From Apostichopus japonicus (taxonomy: Eukaryota > Echinodermata > Holothuroidea > Aspidochirotida > Stichopodidae), in contig NC_092582.1 in assembly GCF_037975245.1 (NCBI RefSeq), positions 11,448,001 through 11,512,000 on the forward strand: DNA of 64,000 nt, written 5' to 3'. The translations under genes and the position numbers were made by a program. Below the pieces are notes generated by a model. The model saw nothing but the letters and a program-made list of their open reading frames with translations, made no database searches and was not told the origin of the DNA. Each line of letters starts with the position of its first letter. Within the stretch, counting starts at the first letter, position 1. This document shows, one piece after another, positions 25,194-38,700 of this stretch.

Positions 25194-25433
25194 GGCCGTG
25201 GCTATTCTTACGACTAGTCGTGACAATTATTTATAAACTATTCTTACGACAAAGGCGAATTCAAGCGCAGTAAAGTATAACCCTAACTTTAACCCTAAAC
25301 CCCAATCCTAACCCTAACCGGAAATTATTGTTACTCCTGGTCATAAAAAATAGTTCTCCTGTCATAAAAATAGCAATTGCACATGCGTAGTTGGAAAATA
25401 TTCTTACGAACAGTCGTAAGAATAGCCACTTTG
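25194..25433. mobile_element. Short TIR element containing telomere-like repeats
   Basis: Perfect 17-bp inverted ends GTGGCTATTCTTACGAC (25198-25214, 25413-25429), each followed by its own small palindrome. Direct repeats TTAACAGAA at 25185-25193 and 25434-25442 look like a target duplication. The interior 25279-25319 has degenerate CCCTAA repeats. Confidence 0.65.
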
Positions 25434-25899
25434 TTAACAGAAACACTTTCTAAACACTAACTTTAAACCAGCTGGTGGATAATTCTGATTTTCACCATAT
25501 GTGATGCTAACATACAGTCCAAGTACTATTCACTACGTTATCACAGGTTAATTTACACTGCTATCCACACGCTTACTTAAGCTACATATTGTATTGAATT
25601 TATGATAACATTAGGTTTCGTTAGGCTACACCGTTGTTGCACAAAACGCATGTGCACTGACCTAGTTAGGCTAACGATGTTAAAACCTATATACGCTTCT
25701 ATTTGGCTGTGGTTCTTAACAGTTTTCCACGTTATGCCAAAATTTTATTTAATTATGTTAATGAATTTTGTTGGGATTGCTTACTTACTTTCGGTTTTGG
25801 AATGTTGTGTTTTAATAAGCGTAAGACACTTGTCCCACGCAATTTGAGTCGTAGCTAGGTCTGGTTGGATTCAAGCAGATCTTGTGTAGTTGTAAACAT

Positions 25900-25935
25900 A
25901 ACGGTTAATGACGTCATGGCGCGATTGGCGCACCA
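25900..25935 (-). promoter_or_regulatory. Candidate UHMK1 upstream control region
   Basis: TGACGTCA at 25909-25916 next to a CCAAT box read on the minus strand (GCCAATCGCGCC), 1.56 kb upstream of the UHMK1 ATG and among more CpGs than the surroundings. Confidence 0.3.
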
Positions 25936-26155
25936 ACAATAGACCATACATAACGCATAATGCGATTGAGTGCGATTGCAAGTTGAAATGTCACGGTTTT
26001 GATTACCGTTCGATTACCTAACGTACCTTTGGACTGAAAAGCAATGTAATAATTAACATTATAAAGAATAACAAAACAGCAATGACTCGTATAAGCACGA
26101 ATACATGTTTGAAAATTCCATGAGATTCCCAGCCGGACTTCTTTTTAATTGATTT

Positions 26156-26529
26156 TTAATGTATGAAGATTCGCACAAAAAGAAACGTCTCATGCCGGTA
26201 ATCTGACCTATAGTTTCGAATGAGGTGTAACAGAAGTGTTAGACACCACCATCGATCCAAGAAAATACACACACAGCTTGCTACCATCGGTAATTAGACA
26301 CTATAGTGTACATTCAGTACATAAAGCTGCGGTCAATACCCCACAGCACAGTGTATAAACGATACAGCGATGGACATCTCAGGTCCAGCTAAAGATAACA
26401 CGGTATCACGTTTCATTACTCTCTGCATTTTTTTTAGCGACACGAACAAAACGTCACTTGCAAGCAACAGAAAGTTAACTTTTTTCAGATGGCCGCACGC
26501 GGATTTGGGCGAGTATTCAATGCCTTTAA
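26156..26529. mobile_element. TTAA MITE, copy B
   Basis: Collinear with copy A throughout, including the interior absent from copy C; TTAA at both ends, left terminus degenerate. Lies directly upstream of the U2-headed SINE. Confidence 0.7.
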
Positions 26530-26565
26530 CGTCAATTGAGTCCATTAAAACCTCACGTTTTCCAA

Positions 26566-26767
26566 ATCTCTTCTCGGCCTTTGGCTAAGATCATGTTGTA
26601 GCATGATATGTTCCCCTTGTAGAGGAACCGTGGTACACGCCTGACGATGATCACACATTCACAGAATCGATGCATGGGGCCCAATGGCTTTGAAAGAGGA
26701 TCAGTCTTTCTTTTCTTTTTTTTGCGTCCTAATTTTCATTCTTAGGTGACTTTCCTTAAAAAAAAGT
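26566..26767 (+). mobile_element. SINE with U2 snRNA-derived head, copy 1
   Basis: The first about 45 bases follow the 5' end of U2 snRNA (CTTCTCGGCCTTTGGCTAAG...), then depart into an unrelated body, a short hairpin (CCTAA/TTAGG) and an A-tail. Imperfect flanking repeats at 26550-26567 and 26768-26787 (ACCTCAC...CCAAAT) look like a target-site duplication. LINE-dependent retroposition is inferred. It lies between the UHMK1 and V-ATPase genes. Confidence 0.75.
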
Positions 26768-26787
26768 ACCTCACATGTTTGCCAAAT

Positions 26788-29568
26788 AAGTTTTGTGTTG
26801 CATCTGAGCATGCCGAGCTACAATGCATGATCTGAAGAGCGGAATAATGATCTGCAGTGTGTGATAAACTAAGAAGTTATGCCCCTTTAATTGATGAGCC
26901 TCGATCAGATGTTAAAGGGTGAATAAATTTTTGTTTTGTTTATAATACTAATAATAATATTGTACGTAGCTCGTTACACCTGGATTCGTACTTTGTCTCA
27001 CTCTTCAGATGAAGCTGGTCCCGAAATTTATTCCTATTTGACTAAACTCATTCAACCCTTTTTACTTGAGGATATATACAGATCACATCTACATCTTCTT
27101 CAAAGGCAAACTGATTTTATTTATTCACCAACACAGGCAGCTTTGTTTGCACTTCGCAGTAGCCTGTTGTTTGGTAACATTATGTCTCTTCAATAATTAT
27201 TGAAATTTGTCGATCTTGTTTTCTAGTGTTTTACTTATTCAATTCTTAAGGCTTGTAGCTAGTTCAACTATCAGAACGCCCTAAACTTCTTCCAAGCACA
27301 CCCCGGCAGACTTCAGATTTACTCTACGTACACTTATAGTGCGCTTAATTTATGTGGAACGCATGCAAGTGGTCCAAAAGATAACCACTGTATCTCAAAC
27401 CACGGAGGTATAAACTGCCAGGGTAATACTTACGCTTCCAATGAGTCAACACTGAAATATAGTACCTCCATGGTGTAATAAGCCTATTCAGACTGCTTCT
27501 GCACGGGATATTACCTTGTCCTTGTAGAACCGCAGGTACATTTCTTATCATCATTAACTATGGAAGCAACTAACCAGCTCATATAATTTATTTAGACAGG
27601 ATCTGAACTTAACATGGTTCTTAGAAAACATTGAACTATGATATACCTCGCTGCCATACTGTCAGATCCATATGCCATATACCCGATTTACATGACTGTT
27701 ATTACTATTACTATACGAATTATTTATTGACTATAGGTCGATAAAGGTTGTATATCACATTTATTCCAACAAACACTCATACAGATCTCCTTACGTTTCG
27801 CCACTTTCAAAAGAAGTTATGTTACTTATATGATACTAGGCTTATCCTAATCCTAATTTTCCCATGCTGTAGTCACATTTTTAGGCAGACGAACATCCTC
27901 ATCTTGTCGTGTTTTCATGTGAAGAACAACATTTATGATAAACTCAATGTCCCTCTTTCCTATTCTATTCATATGAATATTAATTAATGATTATCTATTA
28001 ATAACATAAGAAAAGAAGCTTTTATCACATTTTGAAATGATTATCACCCTCGGAGCTACCCTAGCTTGAATGCTTGTAAATCTAAGTTGCTCCAAGTTGT
28101 TTCATTACATCTGAGTTTCGTATCAATGCTTACTTTTTTTTAAAGTTTTTTTTACCCATATGGCCGCCCATACGTAGCGAACTGCCCAGCCCAGAATTGA
28201 TTAAAAATCCAAAAGAAATTTTCAATGCCGAAATCAGTGAAGCAATATGTTGTGCAGTCTCCAGTTTTGTTAGCCACTCAAGAAAAATAAATTTTGATTT
28301 AAGCAGGTCTTCACCCTACACTGGAAGATTTTTGCTGAAGCATTTCAGGTAAATCTATCTTAATTTCTCATTAAGCAAAACCTTCAAATTTTTAAAACAC
28401 TTATGCCAGTAGTCTCGTACTAGCTCAGGCATGTATCCACTGAGTTCATGCTATGTTTTCTTATATTTTAGCAACGTACAAATAGGGCTACAGTATATTG
28501 TTGTCACAACGTTGGGAACTTAAAGCGATTTTATCGTTTTACCAAGTTAAGCCTAAAACTAACAGTAAGTAGGGTAAGGTTAGGGTATCGAAAATTACAT
28601 TAATTTTACTGCAGCGAACCTACATTAGTGGTGTTGTACCGCAGTTAAATGCGTACAAGCTTAGTCCAATATATATATTTCCATTGCCGTAATGTCCATA
28701 TTAAAATCATGAATCTAGCGTAGGCTGTGTTGACTGTGAAATGAAATACAATCTCAAGGGATCAAGTCCCACATTTTACAGGTTGGATTCTTCTGTTAAT
28801 TTAACTGTATGTAAGAAATGTGGAGTGTCATTCTCAATAACCTATGAGAATGACAAAACACCTGACAATAGTAATTGTGTAATAATCTCTTACTAAAATT
28901 TATTTATTAATTCAAATAAATTACAAGGGAAATAACATGTCTCAATGTATAATTAAACAGCAACAACTGTTGCTTTAAAAAAACAAACCTAATAATGGAA
29001 GACGAAGATGGAACTTGATCCTGCTTAAATTTTTTACGACAGTAAAAGTGGATTTTAAAAATTGAATTGTATTAAACTGTTCAGCAAAATTTGATGGTAG
29101 CTAGCCTAAATGTACATGATAAAATAGTATCATGCATTCTATATAAAGATGCAAAAGTCAATCCCTATCATAACAGTATAAATATTCTTTTTAGTATTGA
29201 ACAGGTCCAGTACAAGTTAATGAGATATTTCCACAAGAAATATATTCCTTTGGTGTGTGTTTATAATGGAATGCATCATCAGCTATAAATATTTTGCCAT
29301 CACTTTCAAAGTTTTGACAAGATCAAGGTATTGTAAATTGATTACAACTAGTCTATTTGAATTATAGTCTAACTTACTTGAGCAAAATTATGCAACAAAT
29401 CCCCAAATGACACCAAAAAATCTCCAATATTGGAGAATTTTTGGAGTAGTATAAATTATGATGAATATTCTTAGTTAGCGACACAGTTACTGACTGAACT
29501 TGAATTGAATTGGTTTTGGCTGTTGTTGCGTGTAGCTATCTTTAATTTCAAGTTTCTTTGTTTTACAG
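26788..29568. other. Intergenic / V-ATPase 5' region
   Basis: No coding frame recognised. An upstream noncoding exon of the V-ATPase gene should be here or further left, because coding exon 1 opens with an acceptor at 29568; ATTTCAG|gtaaat near 28350 is one possible donor. Confidence 0.35.
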
Positions 29569-29591
29569 ATTTCCATTAAACAGTGTACATC

Positions 29592-29708
29592 ATGGGATCT
29601 TTGTACAGAAGTGAGGAAATGTGTAAGGCACAAGTGTTTCTGCAATCAGAAGCTGCCTATGCCTGTGTAGCAGAGCTGGGAGAGCTTGGCTTGGTGCAGT
29701 TTAGAGAT
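29592..29708 (+). CDS. ATP6V0A: V-ATPase a exon 1 (residues 1-39)
   Basis: [10 protein letters not shown]...[11 protein letters not shown], the canonical subunit a start. The exon begins upstream at 29569 after tttacag, so 23 nt of 5' UTR precede the ATG. Donor gtaagt. Confidence 0.95.
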
Positions 29709-32700
29709 GTAAGTAAATTTGATGCTCACAGTACTAGGCTTGTATACAGAATGAATGATCACAATGTTAATAGTTATTACAGATCACTATCCCTTTATAT
29801 GCAACAGATGTTATTAGCAGTCCTGAGATTGATAAGGTGGGCAAATGTAAGCTAAATGCCTCCATGTGGAGCATTGATTTAAAACAGAGAATATTGCTGA
29901 TGAGAATAAATGGTTTAGAGATCTATATTAACTATCACCAGGGGTGATAAAGCTCAGCAAAAGTAAAGGTAAAGTACTGGTATTTTTAGGTTACGGCTTC
30001 TTTTTTTCCTTCTTTTTTTTTGTAGCAAAAGTAGATTCTTCAATTTAAAACAAATTGAATTTGAAACAAATACTTAAATTTACAAGCAAATATGAAATTC
30101 AATTCATGAAGATGTACAGTATGCATAAATAACCTAGCTAAAGTAAGCTTTCAGAAAGGAAAAGTGAAAGCACAGTTTTCCATATTTGGGAAATACTAGG
30201 AAGTAGAGACCACTCTACTTGCACTCTGTGTAAACTTACATACTGATGTAAATTCTTGTTGCAAATAGATAAATTCCTGGTACATAAATCTAATGGATAT
30301 TGCTTATATGATATACTTTCCAAGATATATATTTTTCTTGGTATCAAATCTGTTTGAATGGCTTGTAATGTTTGGATATCAGTGTGAGTTTGAACTAAAC
30401 TTTTGAACTGATCTTTTCATGTCTATAAATTTGTATTGAATCCACCTCTCCTCAGCTTAATCCTGATGTGAATGCTTTTCAAAGGAAATTTGTAAATGAA
30501 GTAAGGCGTTGTGATGAAATGGAAAGAAAACTACGTAAGTATTTGAATATTTAATAAAGCAAAATTTTGACAGGTGACCAACAGATGTGGTGGTTAAAGT
30601 GGTCATGGTATGGGGCTGTAGCTGCATGATATGGGCATTGACAAGAGATTGAGTTTAAATGGATGCCGTGGGGGAGGGGGGGCGGTGGATTTCTCATGAT
30701 CACATACATACTTCCAATCATGCAAGTTTTAATAAGAGAATACATACTTTCTTTTATAAACCGTTTAATTTTTGTCACATTCAGTAGAAGAGATGGGCAA
30801 AACAGAAAGTCAAATGTGTTCTTTTGATGAATCTGTTGTAAATTTATAACTGTACTTTGAGGATCGAGCAAGGTAGAATAGATATAAACTGGGTGTACTG
30901 TAACTGGGTTTATATCCAGTAAGGTCTTCTTTGGCCAAGAGTCTGTTGTTTTCCTGTTGTACACATTGAACTTGTTATACTGTAGGAGGGAGATATATTT
31001 AAGTATTTCACAGAATGTGGAACTTAATTGCTAGAAGTCATCTAGAAACAGCCCCCCCCCCCCCTCTACATACCCTGATTGGCTCAGGGTTTGTTCCATG
31101 TCGACCAGGTACAGTATTATCTCTTGACCTTGAGTACTGTAGAAGCCCTGTTCACTTAGCAAAGATGTTCGTAAAACCAAAACCAAACACTGGAATTGGG
31201 GAATTCATTATCTGTATTTCCTGTCGATATTTAGGATTCTTGGAGAAAGAAATTCTACGCGCTGATATCAGGATTCTTGACACTGGTGAGAATCCAGAAG
31301 CCCCAGCACCTAGAGAGATGATTGATTTGGAGGTAGGTTAAAGTTTAATGGTTTCCTTTCTACTTGTAATGTACTGAGTATGGAGTTAAAAGTATTTACG
31401 AGTATAGTCAAAGAAATTGAGCTGTAAACCAAGTGTTTCATGAATGTCTTTCTACATTAAACTTAATATAACAGGAAGAGGCTGGACAGTTTTGACATAA
31501 TTTATAAGGAACCTTCTTCAAAGATTGTAGCCGTGATTGTGTAGTAGGCATACTGTAGCTTTGTTGGTTACGTTTAATGTTACTGTCTTTGTAATAGTTG
31601 TGTGTTGAGCCACAGTTTATTAGCTTAAAGGCATTGAAGACTCGCCCCAAACCGTGTGCCGTGTGGGTATTGACCGTAGCTGTATGTATTGACTCTAGAC
31701 TAGTGTCTAAATTACCGACGATAGCAAGTTGTGTGTGCATTTTCTGGGATCGATGGTGGTGTCTAACACTTCTGTTACACCTCAATCAAAACTCGGTTAG
31801 ATTACCGTCATGAGATGTTTCTTTGTGCGCGAGTCTTCACACCTATTAAAGCTAGTCATATGAGGCTACCTTCATTTCTGGACTAAAAGCTTATGCTGAT
31901 AAATTATGATCACATCAAACCATTTCTTTCTTATAGCTAATAAAAGGAGAAAGGACATTATTTAAGGAAGATTTGACACATATGAATTTTTTTTTGATTT
32001 TTTAAATTTCTAGTCTTGCTTTGAGAAACTTGAAAATGAAATTCAAGAAATCAACACCAACCAGGAAGCACTCAAGAGAAACTACCTGGAACTGACAGAA
32101 TTGAAACACATTCTTGAAAAAGCTCAGCAGTTCTTTGAAGAGGTCAGTTAAAATAGAAAGGCAGAATTATTGTTATTTGTTATTAATAGCTGTTTGTTTA
32201 TTTATTGGTGACATCAAACAGGATAAAAATGGTTTCCTCAAGTCATCAACGACCAGGTCTAATTTCAATATATGTAGAGTTCATCAAGATATCCACCACA
32301 GGAATGTTATACACACGGAAAAACAAAAAGTGGGCGATTTGGCAAACCTGAAAGGCATAGTTTTCCAGAAAGTTGGATTTTGTTTTGAATCAGCCATCAT
32401 ATGTGGGTGGTATCATTTGGCTGTTAAAACAAAGATATGGTGACTTAAAAATACATGTCAGAATAAAAATGTTTTCTTTGAAGAAAATAGGTTCGGAATT
32501 CACCTTAAGAAATGCATGGGGCCCCTCAAATGAAAGAGGGGTCTAGCAACACCCTTGAGACCCTTCAAATAAGACATTTCAAATAGTCACACTGAAAGTG
32601 CTAGCTCTATAGCACAGTGTATGTCATTATTCCCAGTGGCCTCGTGGACGGCCTCCCCCCCCCCCCCAGTGGCCTCGTAGATGGCCTATGTCTTGTTATG

Positions 32701-35700
32701 TAGCAATGTGAGTTAAGGGGAAGTGCAGTTGCTATGGTAGTAAGTTACCAAAACTATCACAGTGAAGAAAAGCAAACTAACATGGGTTGGTGCCTGACCT
32801 GAGTTGTTTGCACATTTAGGTAAACATATTGTCAAGCACACTTAACACTGCACTCGTATACACTATGAATTGAACAAGGACTAAACATACTTCCACTTCT
32901 ACTTGACAATGTGTAGCACTGTAGCATGATCAATGTGATATGTGATATGAATTGCAGCTGCTGTATATTTTGTACACATTGTAGTATACAGTTTGTAATC
33001 TCTCTGTGTCCCTCCTGTTAACCCTATTCCCCTAAGTTCTGATGTTCTTGCATGAAAATAAAGAGCCGAGTAAATTCTTTATACATTTTAATGTTATTGA
33101 CATATGCAGAAATAGTAGTTACTTGTTCACATCCGGCATGTACATGCAAATAGTATTGATACTGTATGGTGGTGCTAGACCTTCAGTGAAAATCAACCAA
33201 CAATACCAGTAACCTGTGTTTTGCTCAGCTTTTTATAAATGTATCTGTGACAAAATGATCCTCGAGTCGGACTTCAATTTAAGAGCACACTTTACTCAGT
33301 TGAAGCTTCAAGTGGAGTGACTGTACTGTGTTAAACATAATATGAAACTATATTTGTTTCTTGAAATGGCCTTGACACAATCAACTAAAGTGTCATAATC
33401 ATACTGCAGCTAGCCATTTCAATATCCATTCATAGTTTCCTATTCATTTTTCCGTCATCCATTGACTTGCTTTTAATATCTGTTGAACCAGTCAAATCTT
33501 GAATCTTAGTATGAGAGAATACTGTATAAGATATTTATCTGATACTTTTCAGATTTTTCGCTACCACAACCATTGTCATTTTATACGGTACTCACACATG
33601 CTGTAAGCTATGGTAGATCTGAAGAGACAATTTAGCAACTCAAAAATGTGGCCAATTGTGTCAAGATATAGATATAAAAAGTTAGCAACTCAACAAAATT
33701 ATGCAAATATATTGTGATGCAGTATTATACTAACACATTATTATACATCTACATTCATCTCATCCTTTTCTCTTTCTGTTTGTCAAAAAGTGGACAAAAG
33801 TCGAGCCCTCAGTTGTTAAGTGTCTTTATTGTCTTCACTATTTATCATTCCTCATCTTCATCTCTGTATCTTTCTTCCATATTTCATTTCATTTTGCTTC
33901 CATGTTGTGTGTCTTGTGATTCCCTTCGTGTATATCATGCATGCTACGTATTATCCACCTTTGGGACCAAAGATTGACTATCATCATGATTTCCAGATAC
34001 GAGATGTGGACAAAGACGAGGAGAGCCACACCATGCTGGGAGAGGAGGGACTCCGTCCAGGACAGGCTATGAGCTTTGGGTAAGCAATATGTGAATTTTA
34101 ATGCAATTCTGGGTTTGACCAAATGCAGGATTGGTATCAGACATAGAAGGTGTGTGGGGGCTGGGGGGAGGGGGGTTGGTAGAGTTTAAGGACAGCTGAT
34201 GTTCTACATAGGTAAGGTGAGGGAAGAATAATATGTGAGGGCTATTCTATAGGACTTCCTCTCCCTTACCCACCTCCCTCCCTCCCTCCCACTAACCCAC
34301 ATCCCCTCCCACTCATCCACCTCCCTCCCACTTTCCTACACTCTCTTTTCTGTAGTTATTGTAGTCAAAACAACTAGTTTAGTCACCAGACAATCTCTTT
34401 GATTAATATTACAAGAATATTAATTATTTGTGTGATATGGTATTTTGGTAACATTGATTATGAAACTTCCCCTACCAAAGCTGATTTGAGATAATTAACA
34501 TTTTGCGACCATCCAACAGACCTCCATAGACCTGTTAGTGAAGCTAACCGTTAAACTGTGATTTATGACAGTTTTAGTATAATCTGAGATCTATTAATGC
34601 AATTACTTTGGTACTGTATAATGCATAATTTCAACCCTCATGTTTGCAAATAGCCTTCATCATTCATCCCTGCGCACAAATTTATGGAATTTGTGAACTT
34701 TTCTTTCAATCCGAAAATACTGTACATTACTATACTGCAGACAAGTACTGTATATGTAGTTCATCAGGCAGCCTTGACAATTTGCAGGTACTGTAGTTCA
34801 TGCATTGGTTGTTGCTGGTACTGTATAAGCCATCTGTTATGTATACAAATCAGGTATTGATTTTGACAAATTTCAAGAGAGGTCCCTTGATGGATTCCCA
34901 GGCTCTTTTGTAATTGACAAAGCATTGGCAATGGCTAATATATTTGATGCACATGCCAAGTTATCTGAATTTTTGTATCTATTCAATGACCGTAAAGGGA
35001 AGTAAGATAAGCTGCTTGAGTAAATGTGGTATATGCTGAAGAAAGTATGGTTATGCCACTTAGGGAAGAGGTGCGCCATTGCAAGTAATTTATTGCTTTC
35101 GACAGAGATTCCAACTCTTCAGTAGTTTTATGTAATGCAATATTTGCTGGTACTGCTTCTTCAGTTTATTTTTATTTATGAATCTCAGATTCTGTGCTGA
35201 TTTGATTGATGGTGTATTTTGGATTCCTCGCAGAAGGCAAAAGGAATTTAGATGAAATGGTGATGGTGTGTGTGTGTGCATACTGTATATATGTGTATGT
35301 GAAACCTATTTGTAAACTGATATTAAATTAAAAAATTATATTTTTGTTGAACTTCATACTTAGTTCTATTTAGATCTCTTTTGGCGATTATATTGAAAGT
35401 TTGTAGAGCTCAAGGTCACTTGAAGACTATGGAGGTCAAAGTCTAAAAACGTTGTCAACATGGTTATTGCAAATTTAACTCTACCGTAATGAGTACAAGA
35501 GTGCATTAATTTTTGTGGAGGTCCGAGGTCACTTGAGATGTAAGTCTGTGTTATGATGTCTGCAAGTAAGCAGAAGAAAGCTGCTTATGTCCTAGGGATA
35601 GCTTAAGGGGATTAAAAAGCTGGGATAACTTAGACATGGAAAGACTTGCTAATAGGATTAAAGGATAGAGCTAGAGATTAGGAGAGGGGTTTAAGGCAGT

Positions 35701-38700
35701 TGGGCTGTGGCTTTTGTGAGGTGAGGAGCGAAGGTAGTAAGGAGAGATCATGTGTAGTATCTGTTCCCTTTCGAGGGGAATGGTGATGCACACCTGACGA
35801 TGATCACACGGTCACAGTCCCGATGCAAGGGGACTGGGGTTGAGAGCGGATCAGTCGTTTGGTAGTTTGGTTTTCGTGCCCAGGTTCTTTCCTGGGCGAC
35901 ATTTCCTTAAAAAAAGGAGTAAGGAGAGACAAGGAAAGAGAGAAGCCAAGGTTGGGTGAGAGGATAGCAGAGGGTAGCAGAGGTTGTTGATGAAGGATTG
36001 ATGTTAAATGATTGTGAATGGAAGCAGTGGCATTTTGTGGAGTTGGAAAATAAAAGAAGAAAAGCATTGAATAACACTATCCTGAACTTATTACCCCAAA
36101 CAACGTAACAGTCTGCAAACCCTTGTAAAACACTATTAAGCTCAAGAAGCAAGTCTTTTGATGAACTTGATACTTCTGATTTATGTCCACCTTAATGATT
36201 AAAGTAATTGCTCTGTTTTCTGTGGAGGTTAAAGGTCATATGAACTTGATACTTATTATTTATGTCCACCTTATTGATTAAAGTAATGCTCTGTTTTCTG
36301 TGGAGGTTAAAGGTCATATGAACTTGATACTTATTATTTATGTCCACCTTATTGATTAAAGTAATGCTCTGTTTTCTGTGGAGGTCAAAGGTCATGTGAA
36401 GTAGATAGAGGCTCAAAAGTCTAAAATTCTTCAAATCATGATACAGAATTCCAAAAGGTAAAGCTGTAAATTTTTTACTGAAATTGTAAATGCATTCAGG
36501 TTTTGCAACTCGACACCTGTAATATAAACTCTACTAAATCTTGGTATATAATGTTCTTGTTTAAATGATTAAGTTTGTTAAATTTATTAAATTATTAAAA
36601 CAGTTTGACCTCCTTTGGGCTGGTCAATACTCAAGATGATCAATTATTTGCTTAGAATTTACTCACCAGACAATACAGGAATATAACACAAGGCATATTT
36701 TCTTTCAGGTTTGTAGCTGGAGTTATCCAACGTGAAAGAATTCCAGCCTTTGAGCAGATGTTGTGGAGAGTTTGTCGAGGCAATGTTTTTCTCAGACTAG
36801 CAGAGATCGACACCGCCTTGGAGGATCCCAGTACAGTAAGTGTGAATAATATAAAAAGACAAAGGTTATTGGCTATTGTGTCGTCTCTTCCCCCATCCTC
36901 TCACCCACTGATTCTTTAACGGTATTAGATGCACCATCAATAACATTGTGCTCTCTTTGAGACATTAATCTAAACTAGTAAAGATTTACACTACAAAGAG
37001 ATTCGTACGTAAAGTCAAAGAACAATCATAATAAAAACAACAGCAAAACATCAGCAACAACAATAATGATAATATTAATGAGAAAACGCATTTAGGTCAC
37101 TTAGCAAGCAACCTTGCAGGTTGGTAGGTAGAAATGCTTAAATCCGACAGGTCACGTGGGGGATGGGGCCTGGGGGGGGTGTGTGGTTGGAGGGTGATGC
37201 GAACCAAACAACTGAGACTTGATCAAGTTGGATCCACATTTTGAGCGCCTTTGTAGATGAGACAACAGTGGAGTGATAATTTACTAACTAGACAGGGCTA
37301 AAACTATTGCTATTGACAGTAGTACAACATAATCTTTCAGTGTATAAATTGATCAAACCATGCCTATTTCATTGGCAGGGTGATGCAATGCAGAAGAGTG
37401 TCTGGGTTGGGGGTTGGAGATGATGGCAGACCAAACACTTGATACTTGATTATGTTGTATCCACATTTTGAAAGTTATTGTAGATGAGGCAACAGTTAGT
37501 GGATTGACACTTAACTATCGTAAGTCAGGCAGGGCTAAGACTATTGATATATATACAGGAATACAACAATATACTTCAGTGTATAAATTGATCTAAAAAT
37601 ACAATTTTCATTATTTTGTAGGGTGATGAGATGCAGAAGAGTGTCTTCATCATCTTCTTCCAAGGCGACCAACTGAAGACCAGGGTCAAGAAAATATGCG
37701 AAGGGTGAGTTTACTTTTGAAAGTAACTCCGGTTTTTTCGCCCTCAATCATCATACTTAATATGAATTCCTTTATATGACCTGCTCAACCATAATGAAGT
37801 CCTTGTTACTTGCATTGACTCTTAAAAATCTGACTTTTCATATCTCAGTATGTGTACTAAGTATTGAAGTATTGTAATGCTTGTTGGATTTTTTTTCTTT
37901 CGTTTCCGTTGCAAGACCTCGTGGGCAATTCTTCTGAAATATTGTCAGTGCGTACTATATGGAACTTGCTCACAACAGTAACATATTTATGCAGTGTCAA
38001 ATCATATCATGCGACATATTTGGAGGCATTTGTGCCTGGTTTTGGTGCCATAATTAGCAATCTTCTCTCATTTAATACTATTTACTTGTCTAAATGTCAA
38101 ACATGGTTTTTGACCTGTAGTATTAATCCACCCTTACATGGTTGCTAACTTTCACAAAATGCATGGAAGCTTAGTTGTGAAATAGGTAAACAAGGTATAT
38201 TCACTATCATAAGTACAGTAGTATCTGGTACCAAGTTCAGGCTGTACACACACCAGGGAGCTACTGACATGCTTGACTGGCTGCGTTGAATGTGGCAGTG
38301 ATACGTACTTCAAGTCTGTATGGGACTGGTATATTCCTTCCCTTCCTGTATAAAACCTTCATTTGTTTGCAGCTAAATACATATATTTATGGAATGATGA
38401 ACTCTGGAAATGAAATCTTGCACAATTATTTTCTGATTCTGCAACATTGCGCTGCTCTAGTTTCTAATTAGATGGGCCTGTGTGGTGGAAGGTTCAAGGC
38501 GTTTTATAAACTTAATTGATTGATGCAGCTGATATGTAATAAAACATGGAATGAATGCCTGTTAACTGTGGATGATAGGAGACTAGAACTCCATGTACAT
38601 AGTCTGATGTTTTGATCTATTTTGATCTGGAGCCAAAGTCAAAACTGGACTGGATGCAGTAAGTTCTAGTAGCCATGGCTTGTAGCCATGACTACTATAA

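Noticed and set aside
25279-25319. True telomere or telomere fusion site
   Set aside because: Too short and degenerate, and enclosed by an inverted-repeat element.
26566-26767. Functional U2 snRNA gene
   Set aside because: Only the first about 45 bases match; branch-point recognition, the Sm site and the 3' stem loops are missing, and an A-tail with target duplications shows retroposition.
26936-27196. 86-aa open frame with hydrophobic start
   Set aside because: No homology recognised and no splice context linking it to a gene.
30551-30964. 137-aa minus-strand open frame in V-ATPase intron 2
   Set aside because: Intronic, no recognised domain, no codon pattern typical of the neighbouring exons.
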